In this document: positions 27,546 to 38,092 of the stretch, piece after piece
How the letters are laid out: each line of letters opens with the position of its first letter
How positions within the stretch are numbered: position 1 is the stretch's first letter
Assembly (NCBI RefSeq): GCF_007860015.1
Contig: NZ_SJPS01000001.1
Span: forward strand, 496,001 to 560,000
DNA from: Bythopirellula polymerisocia
GTDB lineage: Bacteria; Planctomycetota; Planctomycetia; Pirellulales; Lacipirellulaceae
DNA: 64,000 nucleotides
Direction of reading: 5' to 3'
Notes under the pieces: generated by a model
Seen by the model: only the letters and a program-made list of their open reading frames with translations
What the model was told of the DNA's origin: nothing
Database searches by the model: none
Made by a program: the position numbers and the translations under genes

Positions 27546-30500
27546 ATGCGATGCTATCTAGTGGATCTAGCGCGTGCGACGTTGGTAGGAAGTCTATTAA
27601 TCGGGTGTACCTCGGAGAGTCACAGTCAGATCTGGACCGGACTGGGAGACGGTGAGACTTGGCTTGACGGATCGAACTGGGACGCGGGCATCGCGCCTCA
27701 AGTGCCGGGCAATTCGGCTATCTTTGATACAAACTTTGGGATCCCCCAAGTTCCGATTCAAATTGATGGTGCCGTTGCGATCAGTTCTCTCGATTTGATA
27801 AACGCGCCGGGAGCGGTTGTTATCGCTGATGACGAACCGCTACATCCGTTTTTGGCGTTCACGCTTGACAACGCTGGGTCCGTGGTGCCAATCAAGCTCG
27901 GTGCAACGCCCGGCTATTCCTTGACATTTGCCGAGAGTCTCTCTTCGTTGCAGTTCAACGACGATGTGGAGGTCGATCACCAGGGGACATCCGCCGACAT
28001 CTTTCGAATCGAGTCGAACGTATTCGGCATGAAATCGTTGACTTTACTTCCAGGTACCGGTCGTGCGGAATTGGTGGGAACATCTTCCCAATTGAATAAT
28101 CTTGTCACGAGTGTGGAAACTCAATTGGGAGATTTCAACGCGGATGGCCTGCTCGATTACATTTTTATTGGCGGTGATTTTCGTATCGGTGCCACCGGCA
28201 AGGTTTCGACGAGAGCATTCACTCAAAGCGTGGGTAACTTGGACGTGCAGGGAACTCTACTTGTGGAACCGCGCGCGTTGATGACTCAAGACACTCACTT
28301 GATTGGGGGAGGAACAATTGATGTTTTGGATCTGGCCACGCTTCGAGTATCCGGAGGCGCAAATTTATTCACCGGAAAGGTCAATCTCTTGGGCGGTACT
28401 TTGAGCGTGGGCAGCCCCATAGGCCCTGGAGGGCAGGTAACGTTGCAACAGTTTGCCACCATCGGTACCACCCAGCCAGTTTATAATCCGGCAACTGATC
28501 CTGCGGTGGTCGTGGACCCCGGCGTCACGACTCCAGGCTCGGTGGGTTTGGCCATCGATAACCTCCCTGCCTACGCTCTCCCAATCGATCTCAATTTCAA
28601 TAATGGCTCGGCTAATGCCTATCGTTTGGGGAGTCCCAGTCTTTCTAGCATTGCCTTTGGTACGCCGATCGTGCCTTTCGACGATGGCGTGAGCCAACCT
28701 GCCTATTTCCTGGGTGGTGCAGGGCACCTATTCATCGACGCTACACTCACCGACTCACCAATTAGTGGCAACTCAACTGCGGTCATTATGCCATTCTTTC
28801 CCTCGGAGGATTTTGGCGTTAATCGAGGGATCATTGGTATTAATTCCTTTACCTCATTCTCCGGTCCAGTGCTTGTCGAACAAGAACAACTTGTACTGGC
28901 ACACCCGTTGGCAGTAGCAAACGCAGCAGGCCTTGATATTGTTGCGCAAGGGCCACAATACGATGGCGGCAACTACCAACATGGAACGATTACGCTCGAT
29001 CCATTGCTGATTGGCTCCTATGCGGGTCCGCTGCCGCAACTCTTGGGAGGGGCATTAGGATTCACTTCTCCGCATACACTTGCCAGTTTGCCCACGAACA
29101 CGAGTTTGCTCGGACTTGCACTATTTGATGCAAGTGGCTTTGGCGGCGGTTCGCCGACATCGAACCTGTTGGCCTTGGGGGGCGATTCGCAGATTGGGCA
29201 GGACCCGCTATTCGTCATCAACGACGGGTTGGATCCTGGCCTGAATTCCGTGGTCTTGGTAATCACGGACCAAGCACACGTGAAGTTGACAGTCCCCAAT
29301 TTTCATTCAGGGGGGACGGCCATCGTGGGACACAGCATTTTGGAGATCGACGATCCTGCGCAGTTGGGTCCGGGGCCATTAAATATTGCCGATGGTGCCG
29401 ATTTGCTCGTAACCAACAGTATGACGATTTTCAATGAGCTGGACATGCACGATGCTGTGGCTTTCGGCTCTTCGCAGATTCGCGTTCCTGTTGGGGTCAC
29501 ATTGAGGTTCGATGGCAACATGAGTACTGCTGCTGCCCCGCAAGCAACTTTTACCAAGAATGGGGCCGGACGCCTGATCTTTGATCCTGCCTTGCCCTGG
29601 CAGCCCTTCAATCAAGAGAATTCTTGGGGATTGAGAGTTAGCGGAGGGGGCGAAGCGATTCTTCACCAGTTGCCGGAATATGATCCACTGTTCGGTGCAT
29701 GGCAAACTGGTCCTTTAATCTTAGATGGCCCCGGCACAAGTTTAGTTGTTTCGAACAACGTGCTTCCCAACGCGTTTACGATTGCCAATGCCGGCTTTCG
29801 AGTGTTGCATGCGGTGCCAAATTCTTTCACGAATATTGAAGTGGCTCTCGGCGTCGATCTTGTCGTGGCTGGTGTCAACGACCGCCACCAAGTGTTTGGT
29901 TCGATTGATAAGAGGGGTCCCGGAACACTTTGGTTCGGTGGTGATTCCTCAGGAGGCGACGCGGTCGGCTCTCGCTACGATGGCCGGGGCGACTTGAATA
30001 TCTTCGAGGGGGCCGTGCGGTTTGGAAATGTCCTCGGCACCGACAATGGAGCTCGTGCTTTCCCGAATGACATGGTTCTGCACCTTCAGAATCAGGCTAC
30101 TTTGATTAAAGAACAAGACCAGCCCGGACAACTGCAATCCTTGTACATTAATGACTTTGCCGGCGGGGGCATCGCCGAGATGATCATGTTTGACATCGCG
30201 GCAGGTTTTGGCGATGGTTCGATTAACTTGAACTTAGATTCCCTGGGCACCTTTAGTATCGTTGGAGATCTCCGCAAACTGGGAAATGCGCCTTTGCGAT
30301 TCAGTGCCCAGCCGGGTGCTACGATCAACATCGGACCCGGAGCCAGGCTGTTGATTGACGACGGCACGGTGGAGGTAGATGGTTCGGGTATTGATCCTTT
30401 TACCGATACCCTTGGAGGAAATTCGTTGACCGTTACTAGCAATAGTACAACCGGCGGTTTACGGATAACCGATGGCAATGTTCGAATCCAACAATTATCC

Positions 30501-31334
30501 GGCAGTGGCCGAACCCGCGTCGAGGCCGGCGCGAAGCTCGAGGTGGTATCTATTTTGGCGGCCCAGGAGCATTTTGAAATCAATGGGGAAATTCAGGCCA
30601 CCATTGTGCAAGCTTTCGACCTGCTCACGGGACGGGGAGTGGTCTCTGGGAGTGTATTATTGAACGGTGGTGCGCTTGCTCCCAACGATGACGTCAATCC
30701 GGGCATGCCGACACCAGCTACGCTGAAAATCACCGGAAATCTGACCATGGGCGTGGGAGATGAAGTGAACATCGACTTCGATGGTGCGACATTTACCAAT
30801 GACTTTGTTGACATCGGTGGTATGGCGAGCTTAGGTGGAGCACTGACCCTCGACGTGCATTCTCCATTCAACATGCTTGGAACGAGTTCCCACGTTATCC
30901 TCAACGCGGGGGGAGGAATTCCCTCGCTTTTCAATATCACGCCTAATCCGGGTGATTACCTGGGAGCGGGCGTCGAGTTTGCCGGCATAAACTACAGCGC
31001 GAATGATGTCACCATCGAACTGCTTCAAACCGCCTATGCCGATTTCAATGACGATCTCGTGGTCAATGCGGCTGACTTGCTCATCTGGAAATCGAATTTC
31101 GGTCTGCAAGGCGTAGGAATCCATGCCCAAGGAGACGCCGATCTTGATGGCGACGTCGACGGCCGCGATTTTCTTATCTGGCAGCGGCAGGTTGGTACTG
31201 TGTTTACCTTGAACCCTTCCATCACACCGATCAATGTCCCCGAGCCTTCGGTCATGGGTTTGCTTGCCATCTCCTTGCTGAGTTTGATGGTAACGAGAAA
31301 GACCAAATCTTTTGACGCATTGCAATCGATCTGA
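27546..31334 (+). CDS. large autotransporter-like PEP-CTERM protein with dockerin-type repeats
   Basis: 1262 residues. The N-terminus has a weak signal peptide with a LIGC word that resembles a lipobox (residues 18-21). The body shows repeated beta-helix or passenger-like stretches (GGTIDVLDLATLRVSG, LAALPTNTS-like runs), typical of 'PATR'-type secreted proteins. Near the end are two EF-hand-like dockerin repeats: DFNDDLVVNAADLLIWK and [17 protein letters not shown], which bind Ca. The C-terminus is a PEP-CTERM signal: VPEPSVMGLLAISLLSLM and a basic tail. It is a surface adhesin or matrix protein by family; the partner cohesin is not in the window. Confidence 0.82.
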   Translation: MRCYLVDLARATLVGSLLIGCTSESHSQIWTGLGDGETWLDGSNWDAGIAPQVPGNSAIFDTNFGIPQVPIQIDGAVAISSLDLINAPGAVVIADDEPLHPFLAFTLDNAGSVVPIKLGATPGYSLTFAESLSSLQFNDDVEVDHQGTSADIFRIESNVFGMKSLTLLPGTGRAELVGTSSQLNNLVTSVETQLGDFNADGLLDYIFIGGDFRIGATGKVSTRAFTQSVGNLDVQGTLLVEPRALMTQDTHLIGGGTIDVLDLATLRVSGGANLFTGKVNLLGGTLSVGSPIGPGGQVTLQQFATIGTTQPVYNPATDPAVVVDPGVTTPGSVGLAIDNLPAYALPIDLNFNNGSANAYRLGSPSLSSIAFGTPIVPFDDGVSQPAYFLGGAGHLFIDATLTDSPISGNSTAVIMPFFPSEDFGVNRGIIGINSFTSFSGPVLVEQEQLVLAHPLAVANAAGLDIVAQGPQYDGGNYQHGTITLDPLLIGSYAGPLPQLLGGALGFTSPHTLASLPTNTSLLGLALFDASGFGGGSPTSNLLALGGDSQIGQDPLFVINDGLDPGLNSVVLVITDQAHVKLTVPNFHSGGTAIVGHSILEIDDPAQLGPGPLNIADGADLLVTNSMTIFNELDMHDAVAFGSSQIRVPVGVTLRFDGNMSTAAAPQATFTKNGAGRLIFDPALPWQPFNQENSWGLRVSGGGEAILHQLPEYDPLFGAWQTGPLILDGPGTSLVVSNNVLPNAFTIANAGFRVLHAVPNSFTNIEVALGVDLVVAGVNDRHQVFGSIDKRGPGTLWFGGDSSGGDAVGSRYDGRGDLNIFEGAVRFGNVLGTDNGARAFPNDMVLHLQNQATLIKEQDQPGQLQSLYINDFAGGGIAEMIMFDIAAGFGDGSINLNLDSLGTFSIVGDLRKLGNAPLRFSAQPGATINIGPGARLLIDDGTVEVDGSGIDPFTDTLGGNSLTVTSNSTTGGLRITDGNVRIQQLSGSGRTRVEAGAKLEVVSILAAQEHFEINGEIQATIVQAFDLLTGRGVVSGSVLLNGGALAPNDDVNPGMPTPATLKITGNLTMGVGDEVNIDFDGATFTNDFVDIGGMASLGGALTLDVHSPFNMLGTSSHVILNAGGGIPSLFNITPNPGDYLGAGVEFAGINYSANDVTIELLQTAYADFNDDLVVNAADLLIWKSNFGLQGVGIHAQGDADLDGDVDGRDFLIWQRQVGTVFTLNPSITPINVPEPSVMGLLAISLLSLMVTRKTKSFDALQSI

Positions 31335-31977
31335 CTGACTTGGCATGGAGACAATGCAGACCTTGTTGACGAAGTAATGCCCGGGCTAGAGCCTATCTAC
31401 GAAAGCCTCTAGCGAGATCTGTTTACACTTGGTGTCAGATCGAGAACCTTAGCCATTCCCAAGCGTTTTGCTCCGAGCCTGCAATTCTGATGAGTGGCCC
31501 AGCATTTGCCCTGTCGGACAAAAGTTGGTTGCTTTCGATGCCAACTGGTGGTAACGGCATAGGCATGAAATTAAGAACAGGAGAAACGCATAAGTTGCAG
31601 AAACTTTGCATCTTATACTGAATCCAATTCACTAAGCTCTTAAGAGTCGCCTTTCTTTCTACAACGGAAGCTTTCGAATAAACATTTATGCTTCTCGCCC
31701 TTTTTGTCCTAGCTGATTGTGATTTCGACGGCGATATCGATAGTCGGAATATTTTTCTTCCGATCATGATTGCTGCAGTTCGGCATGGCGATTCACTTCG
31801 ATTCCTCTCGCAAATAGCATGAATGAGGCAAATTGATTCGTTGCATCATGCAACTTCAACTTGCCTGATAAAGTATTGCTCGACGGAGTTCACTTCGCTT
31901 ATCATGATGCGAGAGACACTTGAACTGCGTACGACGGGCGCACGGGCTTCTCGTCGCAAACACCATGGCTTTCTGCG
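31335..31977. other. 640-base gene-poor spacer
   Basis: Apart from the dockerin fragment listed separately, this spacer holds no gene I can support. An antisense frame of 110 codons at 31435-31767 has no signal peptide, no family motif and poor composition, and is rejected. A+T content is somewhat higher than in the genes around it. Confidence 0.5.
31688..31822 (+). pseudogene. decayed dockerin-type repeat fragment
   Basis: A 44-codon open stretch reads LVLADCDFDGDIDSRNIFLP in its first part, close to the dockerin word [15 protein letters not shown] of the genes on either side. It has the D-x-D-x-D-G-D spacing and the R-[DN] step, but lacks the Trp, the second repeat and the PEP-CTERM signal. 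It probably is the remnant of a third PEP-CTERM/dockerin gene lost between the two intact ones. Chance resemblance in a short stretch cannot be excluded. Confidence 0.35.
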
Positions 31978-31992
31978 TTGAGGTATTCGATC

Positions 31993-34137
31993 ATGATGCG
32001 ATGTTTTTCTGGAACTTTTCTCCCTCGACTTGGCTTTTTTCTGTTTTCACTTGTGCTTCTGAGTTTAGTATCGAGCACAAATGGCCAATCCGTTTTTTAT
32101 ACGTTTACATCCGGGCCATCAGGCGACGGATTCGATTGGCCTGCCTCGCCGCAAGGACTGTTGCCCGAGGGGGATAACTTTTTTACGCCTGACGGTGTCG
32201 ATTTCTACAACTACACTGGCAACAACTTGTTCTTCGACAGCCAGTACCAAGTCTCCTCAAATTCCGGGATCATCGATGGGGACGCAATGTGGGCCAACCC
32301 CCTGGTTGGGTCCGACTTTAATGACCTGGACGTATTTCTGCCCGATGTATCGTCTGTAGGATTTAGCTTTGCCCAGGCTGTCGCCGGTAGCCCCACTGCC
32401 ACGCCCGATTTCATAGACATCTATATCGAGGATTCCGAAGGGCGGTACACCTTTCAAACTTACGGCCTCGACTCGTCCTTCACTGGCTTCGGCGGTGTCG
32501 ACGGCTGGGCAGGCAATATTCTCCTGGATATCGAGGACCTCATCGACGACGGAGACATTGACGGAAATTCGTTCATCGACATTTCATACTTCTACATTGA
32601 TCTCGACTCGCTAGCGACCAATGGCGGCACCAGCGAGTTCGCCATCGACAACTTTTCGCTCGACGGTGGCAGTGGCAATGGATCAGACCTGCTCTTCCCT
32701 TCGGTCAACCAGGGCCAAACCGACGTAACCGGATCGACACTTGGGACGAACACACTTCGAGGCACGGGGACTCACGGAATGGGAATTGAGGTTACCAACG
32801 ATGCCGGCACTGCAACAACCTACTCGATTCAACTCGTGCCCGGCGGTGATCTTAGTCCCAACACCCTACCGAGCGGAGCTTCAATCGACGCGGGCGAATC
32901 GATATTCAATCCGGACATAGCTACGGTTGATCGATCATTGCCGAGTGGCACGTACGAAAGCGACATCACCATCATTAACGACGGCGATCCAGCGGACCCA
33001 GACAATGTCGCAACTCTCAGCATAGACCTTTTCGAGCCCGAACTGCTGTCCGGAAACTTCACCGGTGTAAACGTCAACGCATTTGAGGACGTTATTCTCA
33101 GCAACGCTGCTGCTCCCGCCAACGGCTTCCGCGCAGCGGTCAAGGTCACAGGTACCCAGACTACCGGACCCTTTGGGGTAGATGATTTTACTCTAGACGA
33201 ACGTGTACTGGACAGCGAATCGATCCAGGCCAACGTAACTTTCAACCGCTTCGGTCAGCTCTCCGGTACCCACGTTGGAAGCTATACCGTTTCCCTCGAG
33301 CAGGCCGCGTTTTTCGTGAATCAATTCGTTGATTTCGAGGTATTCCTGGCCAACAAAGAGCCAGTTCCGGACAAGAACTGGGTACTCAACTACGATCTTA
33401 CTAACAACAACAACGACAACGCCAATTTCACCACGGGCTTCACCTACGCCGGTCGGCTGGGGGTAAACCGGTTCGAAGTTGCCGCCACCCTGATCGACGG
33501 CACCAGTTCCACAAATCAGAATGTCTCGATGCAGTTCACCACCGACCCGGACCCGTCCAGCGCAGATACCATTGGCGACCCGATTGACTTAATCTTTGGT
33601 GGAGGTGACGGCGACCCGTACGTGTTGCAGTTCACCTACGACGAGTCACTGGTTCCTTCAGGTTTATCCGAGACTCAGCTCCAAGTGCTGTGGTATGATG
33701 TTGTTGCTGGCGAGTGGGCCGTGGCAATTGACGGCAACTCTTCAACGACAAGTACGTTCTTCAGTGGCTCATGGGCGGATTATCTCGCTGGGCCGGGCGG
33801 CGGCACATTCGACGCGAGCGACCTCGGTGCTTTCGGTGTCGACGCCGCAAACAACCACGTTTGGGCTGCATTGGACCACGCTTCGATCTTTGCTGTTGGA
33901 ATGCTGGCTGCCGGAACCAACGGCGATTTCGACTTCGACGGCGACGTGGATGGCCGCGATTTTCTCATCTGGCAACGAGGAGGATCTCCCAACGGAACGG
34001 GCATTGGCGATCTGGCTTTATGGCAAGGGCAATACGGCTCACCACTGGTAGCAGCTACCGTAGTGCCGGAGCCTGTGGGGGGAGTGATGCTTTTGACCGG
34101 CATACTTCTAATGTGTAGGCGTCAATCACCACGTTAA
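31993..34137 (+). CDS. PEP-CTERM secreted protein with dockerin-type repeat
   Basis: 714 residues with a signal peptide ([19 protein letters not shown], cut near NGQS). The N-terminal half holds Asp-rich beta-type domains ([26 protein letters not shown]) and a DUF4465-like region, by appearance only. A dockerin word [16 protein letters not shown] lies near residue 645, and the C-terminus is [17 protein letters not shown] with a basic tail RRQSPR. The ATG at 31993 has GAGG 9 bases upstream, so I take it in place of a TTG 15 bases earlier. The 3' end overlaps that of the convergent ABC ATPase by 12 bases. Confidence 0.82.
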   Translation: MMRCFSGTFLPRLGFFLFSLVLLSLVSSTNGQSVFYTFTSGPSGDGFDWPASPQGLLPEGDNFFTPDGVDFYNYTGNNLFFDSQYQVSSNSGIIDGDAMWANPLVGSDFNDLDVFLPDVSSVGFSFAQAVAGSPTATPDFIDIYIEDSEGRYTFQTYGLDSSFTGFGGVDGWAGNILLDIEDLIDDGDIDGNSFIDISYFYIDLDSLATNGGTSEFAIDNFSLDGGSGNGSDLLFPSVNQGQTDVTGSTLGTNTLRGTGTHGMGIEVTNDAGTATTYSIQLVPGGDLSPNTLPSGASIDAGESIFNPDIATVDRSLPSGTYESDITIINDGDPADPDNVATLSIDLFEPELLSGNFTGVNVNAFEDVILSNAAAPANGFRAAVKVTGTQTTGPFGVDDFTLDERVLDSESIQANVTFNRFGQLSGTHVGSYTVSLEQAAFFVNQFVDFEVFLANKEPVPDKNWVLNYDLTNNNNDNANFTTGFTYAGRLGVNRFEVAATLIDGTSSTNQNVSMQFTTDPDPSSADTIGDPIDLIFGGGDGDPYVLQFTYDESLVPSGLSETQLQVLWYDVVAGEWAVAIDGNSSTTSTFFSGSWADYLAGPGGGTFDASDLGAFGVDAANNHVWAALDHASIFAVGMLAAGTNGDFDFDGDVDGRDFLIWQRGGSPNGTGIGDLALWQGQYGSPLVAATVVPEPVGGVMLLTGILLMCRRQSPR

Positions 34138-34854
34138 TTCGTGCGCTGCCTTTTTCGTTGAATTCTGTTCGATTCCGGTAATGTGCCCCCCAGAGAGATG
34201 GATAACGCGGTCGGCCATGTCGGCGATCACCGCGTTGTGGGTGATGACAGCCGTAGTCGTCCCGAGGTCCTCGTTGATACGCTGAATGGCGTCAAGCACC
34301 AGGATGCCGGTCTCCACGTCAAGTGCCCCGGTCGGTTCATCACACAATAACACGGCCGGCCGTTTGGCCACAGCCCGTGCGATGGCGACCCGTTGCTGCT
34401 CGCCTCCCGACATCTGGGCCGGGAAGTGATCAATCCGCTCATGCAGATTGACCATCTTCAATGCTTCGACGGGGTCCATGGGGTTACGGGAAATTTCTGT
34501 AATGAGTGCTACATTCTCGCGTGCAGTGAGGCTCGGGATCAGATTGTAGAACTGAAATACAAACCCCACATGATCGCGGCGATAACTGGTCAGCTCCGCG
34601 TCGTCGAAACTGGTGAGTTTCTTGTCGCGGTAGGTGATCGTCCCCTCGCTGGGGGAGTCCAGCCCTCCCAGGATATTGAGCAGCGTACTCTTGCCACTTC
34701 CTGAGGGACCTAACAGCACCACAAACTCACCACTATAAAGATCAAGGTCCACTCCGCGCAGCGCATGCACATCGACCTCACCCATGTGATAGACCTTGGT
34801 AATCCCTCGGGCCGAGAATACCGTTTCAAGTTGCGGTGCAAGGTTCTTCGCCAT
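34126..34854 (-). CDS. ABC transporter ATP-binding protein, LolD/MacB-like
   Basis: 242 residues with GPSGSGKST (Walker A), Q-loop [16 protein letters not shown], signature [14 protein letters not shown], Walker [13 protein letters not shown] and the H-loop ITHN. The [14 protein letters not shown] start is typical of the MacB/LolD group that powers lipoprotein release or efflux. The frame runs back to 34971, but the ATG at 34854 fits family starts and avoids overlapping the opposite gene. No permease lies next to it, so it is an orphan ATPase here. Confidence 0.88.
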   Translation of the reverse strand: MAKNLAPQLETVFSARGITKVYHMGEVDVHALRGVDLDLYSGEFVVLLGPSGSGKSTLLNILGGLDSPSEGTITYRDKKLTSFDDAELTSYRRDHVGFVFQFYNLIPSLTARENVALITEISRNPMDPVEALKMVNLHERIDHFPAQMSGGEQQRVAIARAVAKRPAVLLCDEPTGALDVETGILVLDAIQRINEDLGTTTAVITHNAVIADMADRVIHLSGGHITGIEQNSTKKAAHELTW

Positions 34855-34963
34855 GCTCTCAGTATCCCAGTACTTAGATTTGATGGCTAGTGCCGGTTGC
34901 AGACTAGTGATCGCTATCAAATAATGCAGGCAACTTCCCTCCACCCTTTCCAACGAGGCCCTC

Positions 34964-35746
34964 ATGTTCATTCGCCACGCTACCGCATTGATTCTGTTAG
35001 TTCTTGCAAATACCGCTCAGGCTGAAGTCCAGACGAAAACGATCACCTACCAGGATGGCGATGTGGAGTGCCACGGATACTTGGCCTGGGATGATGCCAT
35101 CGAAGGAAAACGGCCCGGGGTGCTCGTCGTCCACGAATGGTGGGGGCTGAACGACTATGCCCGTGAGCGGACCGAGCAACTGGCGGAGCTGGGCTACGTT
35201 GCCTTCGCGGCCGACATCTATGGTGAAGGAAAAACCACTACGCACCCAGCCGATGCTGGCAAGATGGCTGGCGAAGTACGAGCCAACGTCGACCAGTGGC
35301 GCACGAGAGCTCAGGCAGCACTCGACGTGCTCGAGTCCCAGCCACAATGCGATACTTCAAAACTCGCAGCGATTGGCTACTGCTTCGGTGGCGCAACTGC
35401 TCTGCAACTCGCCTACACCGGGGCAAACCTCGACGCGGTGGTCACGTTCCACGGAGCACTTCCCGCAGCGACCCTTGAAGAAGCAAAGCAAATCAAAGCA
35501 GAACTTCTCATCAATCACGGGGCGGATGATACTTTCGTTAATGAAGAGGCCGTGGCGAATTTCAAGAAATCCTTAGACGATGCCGGGGTAACGTATGAGT
35601 TCATCGCCTACCCCGGAGCGGTCCACAGCTTCACGGTTCCAAATGCCGATAGTGTGGGTATGCCCGGCATTAAATACAACAAAGAAGCCGACGAAAAATC
35701 ATGGCAAGCGATGCGAGATTTATTTGAAAGAAAGCTCGATAAGTGA
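34964..35746 (+). CDS. secreted dienelactone hydrolase-family protein
   Basis: 260 residues with a signal peptide ([19 protein letters not shown]). The alpha/beta hydrolase triad is Cys in GYCFGG, Asp in GADDTF and His in GAVHSF, which together with [13 protein letters not shown] is the dienelactone hydrolase signature. These enzymes hydrolyse lactones or esters; the natural substrate of the secreted planctomycete types is not known. It is divergent from the ABC ATPase. A tandem hairpin terminator follows. Confidence 0.9.
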   Translation: MFIRHATALILLVLANTAQAEVQTKTITYQDGDVECHGYLAWDDAIEGKRPGVLVVHEWWGLNDYARERTEQLAELGYVAFAADIYGEGKTTTHPADAGKMAGEVRANVDQWRTRAQAALDVLESQPQCDTSKLAAIGYCFGGATALQLAYTGANLDAVVTFHGALPAATLEEAKQIKAELLINHGADDTFVNEEAVANFKKSLDDAGVTYEFIAYPGAVHSFTVPNADSVGMPGIKYNKEADEKSWQAMRDLFERKLDK

Positions 35747-35765
35747 CCTGCCAAATGCAGCTCAG

Positions 35766-35814
35766 CCGGACCAACACTTTGGTCCGGGGTCCCCGGAGGC
35801 AGGTGTGCCTCCGG
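35766..35814. terminator. two adjacent perfect hairpins between convergent genes
   Basis: CCGGACCAA (35766-35774) pairs with TTGGTCCGG (35779-35787), loop of 4; CCGGAGGCA (35793-35801) pairs with TGCCTCCGG (35806-35814), loop of 4. They fill the 79-base gap between the dienelactone hydrolase gene and the acyltransferase gene and probably end both transcripts. Confidence 0.6.
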
Positions 35815-35825
35815 CTAAGAATTTT

Positions 35826-36713
35826 TCAAGTTGTGGAGTCCCACTTCGCTAAGTGATGTTCGAGGAACTGAATGATCGCTTCTTGTTCCACCGTGCCACG
35901 ACCTGTGACCTGAATCGCTGGACCAAAAGCAAATCTCACCTTTCGCTTTGGATCGATACGTCCGAAATCGGCAGACGGATTACCTGCTCCCCAGGCATCG
36001 GTCCGCAACGCCACAGGGACGATCGGCACGCCGGCACGGCTGGCGAGCTTGACGCCGATGGTGTTGAAACGCTGGGGGTTAAACTTTGTCGCTCGTGCAC
36101 CTTCCGGAAATACAATGAGCGAGATGCCACGCCTGAGTCGGTCAAGTCCGCCCTCCAGCATAGATTTCAGATCTCTGCGCGGATCGGTTTGGGTCACGGC
36201 CACGGGATCGCGTGATCGCATCACATGGCCAAACACGGGATACGTGAGTAGACTCTGCTTGACGACAAAGGTGACTTTCTTAATCGGCTGCACTAGGCAG
36301 GGTAGCACCATCGTTTCGAGCGAACTCATGTGGTTGCCGATGACAAGGCAAGGTCCTTCGACTTCACGCAGATAATCAATGCCCGTAATTTCGAACTCAA
36401 CCCCAACGGACTCAAGGGCCCGCAGAACAGCCAGGCTGCTGTCACTCCAGGCCTCATCGCCGTATTTCCCACGCATCGCCTGCCAACTAGAACGAAATAC
36501 GATCAACGCGTACCGGGCATGAAACACCAGTGAGGGGAATGTCCGTGCAAACCAGAAAACTCTCCTGGCCGGAGTGTGATACTCGCCATCAACGTATTGC
36601 AAACTTTGCATGCGAACAGGATAGCCAGTTCTCGCAACCAGCGGGAGGGTTGAATTCAGAGAGGCTCGTTTGAGCACCCTCTGCCAGAGAGAATTGCCTT
36701 GATACAACCGCAT
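35826..36713 (-). CDS. PlsC-family lysophospholipid acyltransferase
   Basis: 295 residues with the acyltransferase motifs NHMSSLET (the HxxxxD/E-type block I), then FPEGARA (block III) and VPIVPVALR (block IV). It would add a fatty acyl chain to a lysophospholipid or a glycolipid. The first 85 residues are unlike PlsC and rich in aromatic residues; the real start could also be the internal Met near 36614. Divergent from the DUF4332-like gene. Confidence 0.8.
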   Translation of the reverse strand: MRLYQGNSLWQRVLKRASLNSTLPLVARTGYPVRMQSLQYVDGEYHTPARRVFWFARTFPSLVFHARYALIVFRSSWQAMRGKYGDEAWSDSSLAVLRALESVGVEFEITGIDYLREVEGPCLVIGNHMSSLETMVLPCLVQPIKKVTFVVKQSLLTYPVFGHVMRSRDPVAVTQTDPRRDLKSMLEGGLDRLRRGISLIVFPEGARATKFNPQRFNTIGVKLASRAGVPIVPVALRTDAWGAGNPSADFGRIDPKRKVRFAFGPAIQVTGRGTVEQEAIIQFLEHHLAKWDSTT

Positions 36714-36785
36714 CGTCAGGCACTTTCAAGGGTGCCCTCTCAATCGCCCTTCACGCCCTGACCTACGATTCCTATCATCCCGAGC

Positions 36786-37208
36786 ATGGTGCAGTGGACT
36801 CTTCAAAGCAATGCGTGTGATGTACTTTCCCTCGGCCCTCGGGCGGCGGGGAGATTGGCTACGGTCGGCGTTCGCACGGTTGCAGAGTTGCTGGCCATTA
36901 AACCACAAGTAGCGGCGGATCAGCAGTTTTCGGCGGAAACGATCGCCGCCTGGCAACGTGAGGCACAATTGCTGCTCACCATGCCGTTGCTTCCCAGCAA
37001 TGCGGCGCGCATTCTGGCTGCAATTCACATGAATTCCTCGGAGCGATTGCTCCATTCGACGCCCACGCAGCTCATTGCTGAAATCGAGAGTCTGTGGCGC
37101 GATCCGAACGGACCAACATGGCTAGCGTCACAAGAAAAACCTTCCGTGCGCGCAGTGTGCGCCTGGATAGGTATTGCACATCAGGCACATAAATCGAAGG
37201 CAGCCTGA
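36786..37208 (+). CDS. DUF4332-like helix-hairpin-helix protein
   Basis: 140 residues. The region LGPRAAGRLATVGVRTVAELLAI resembles the DUF4332/HhH fold seen in planctomycete proteins, with a second helical part after residue 50. It would be a small DNA-binding or protein-binding factor; nothing more can be said. A 62-codon frame starts in the TGATG overlap at its stop, with weak support, so I do not list it as a gene. Confidence 0.5.
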   Translation: MVQWTLQSNACDVLSLGPRAAGRLATVGVRTVAELLAIKPQVAADQQFSAETIAAWQREAQLLLTMPLLPSNAARILAAIHMNSSERLLHSTPTQLIAEIESLWRDPNGPTWLASQEKPSVRAVCAWIGIAHQAHKSKAA

Positions 37209-38092
37209 TGCTAGCAACAAGAGGAATAAGAGACGTGCTGTCACAAGATATTTGGTGCAATGATTCCACCTCGATACAAAATCAACTCAGTGTTCTTCGA
37301 AGGAAATTCAACTCTTTGTTGATGAATGAGAACCAACAAAGTGATGCACAAAAACTTTTTTCCAACTTACTGAAACCGACCTTGACCGCTTTTTGAGGCT
37401 GGCGTATTCTCCGCCGCACGACAACCAATTAACTGCTGCTGATGCACGAGGCAAGGAAGCCAACAATCGCTCGACAGTTTATTTTCGATAGAGCTTTTCT
37501 TCCTGATCCTTGCAACGACCGCACCAGCAATTTTTTGATAGCGAGGAACATACTAATAGGGAACCACGTGGTCGGATCGAATTGGCTTTCTGAGCCGAGT
37601 TGATCCCGAAGCGGCTGGCGAAGGCATGGATGCCTCCCACCGCCTCGAACCGCTCCCCCCCGTCGTAGTGAAAGTCACGGATGACAAGCTACGTCCGCCC
37701 TCACGCATGCGTCATTGCGTCCAATCGCTCCCGGAAAAGTAACTACGTCCTTTGCCCCCCTGGGACGCGTGCTTTTCTGGGAGCATTTTTTTTGCGCCGA
37801 GCGGAAAGGTGAGCAGGCGAGCCAGATGCGTCAGCTTCCGTCATGGCTGGCCCCTGAGCTCTACTCACCTAATCGACCCCCCCTCGGTAATTCTGACAAC
37901 GGTGCGCCGCAATATTGGGACACTTTTCTGTCGCGCGACCGGGGCATTCTTGCCGGAAACTGCCTGCTTTGCTTATGCTGGCAGTTTTGGCACACGCTAT
38001 GCACCACTGCTAGCTGGAGCGCAGTCCAGTCCGCACCATTACGTGAACGGCACCCGCCCCGCAAACCCTAAACTCCCCGCAGGTGAACTATC
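37209..38092. other. 884-base gene-poor spacer
   Basis: No convincing gene. Frames at 37208-37396, 37752-38111 and 37861-38064 have no family motifs. The stretch holds a strong terminator-like hairpin at 37727-37793, so a non-coding RNA may end there. The remainder is the leader of the YXWGXW gene. Confidence 0.5.
37727..37793 (+). terminator. strong intrinsic terminator with inner hairpin
   Basis: GCTCCCGGAAAAG (37727-37739) pairs along all 13 bases with CTTTTCTGGGAGC (37772-37784), one pair being a G-T wobble. The loop holds CGTCC...GGACG, a smaller hairpin. Eight T's follow at 37786-37793. There is no gene directly upstream on the plus strand, so it may end a non-coding transcript or attenuate the YXWGXW gene at 38093. 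Confidence 0.65.

Noticed and set aside
27546..31334. Lipoprotein with LIGC lipobox
   Set aside because: The signal is weak and the PEP-CTERM end gives a better anchor; left open.
31435..31767. 110-codon minus-strand frame in the PEP-CTERM spacer
   Set aside because: No signal peptide, no motif and no start site; it lies opposite the dockerin fragment.
37208..37396. 62-codon frame starting in the stop codon of the DUF4332-like gene
   Set aside because: TGATG coupling is attractive but the peptide has no motif; kept only as a note.
37560..37740. 6C-type RNA because of C-runs in loops
   Set aside because: The C-runs are not in two matched hairpin loops as in that motif, and the group is not known here.
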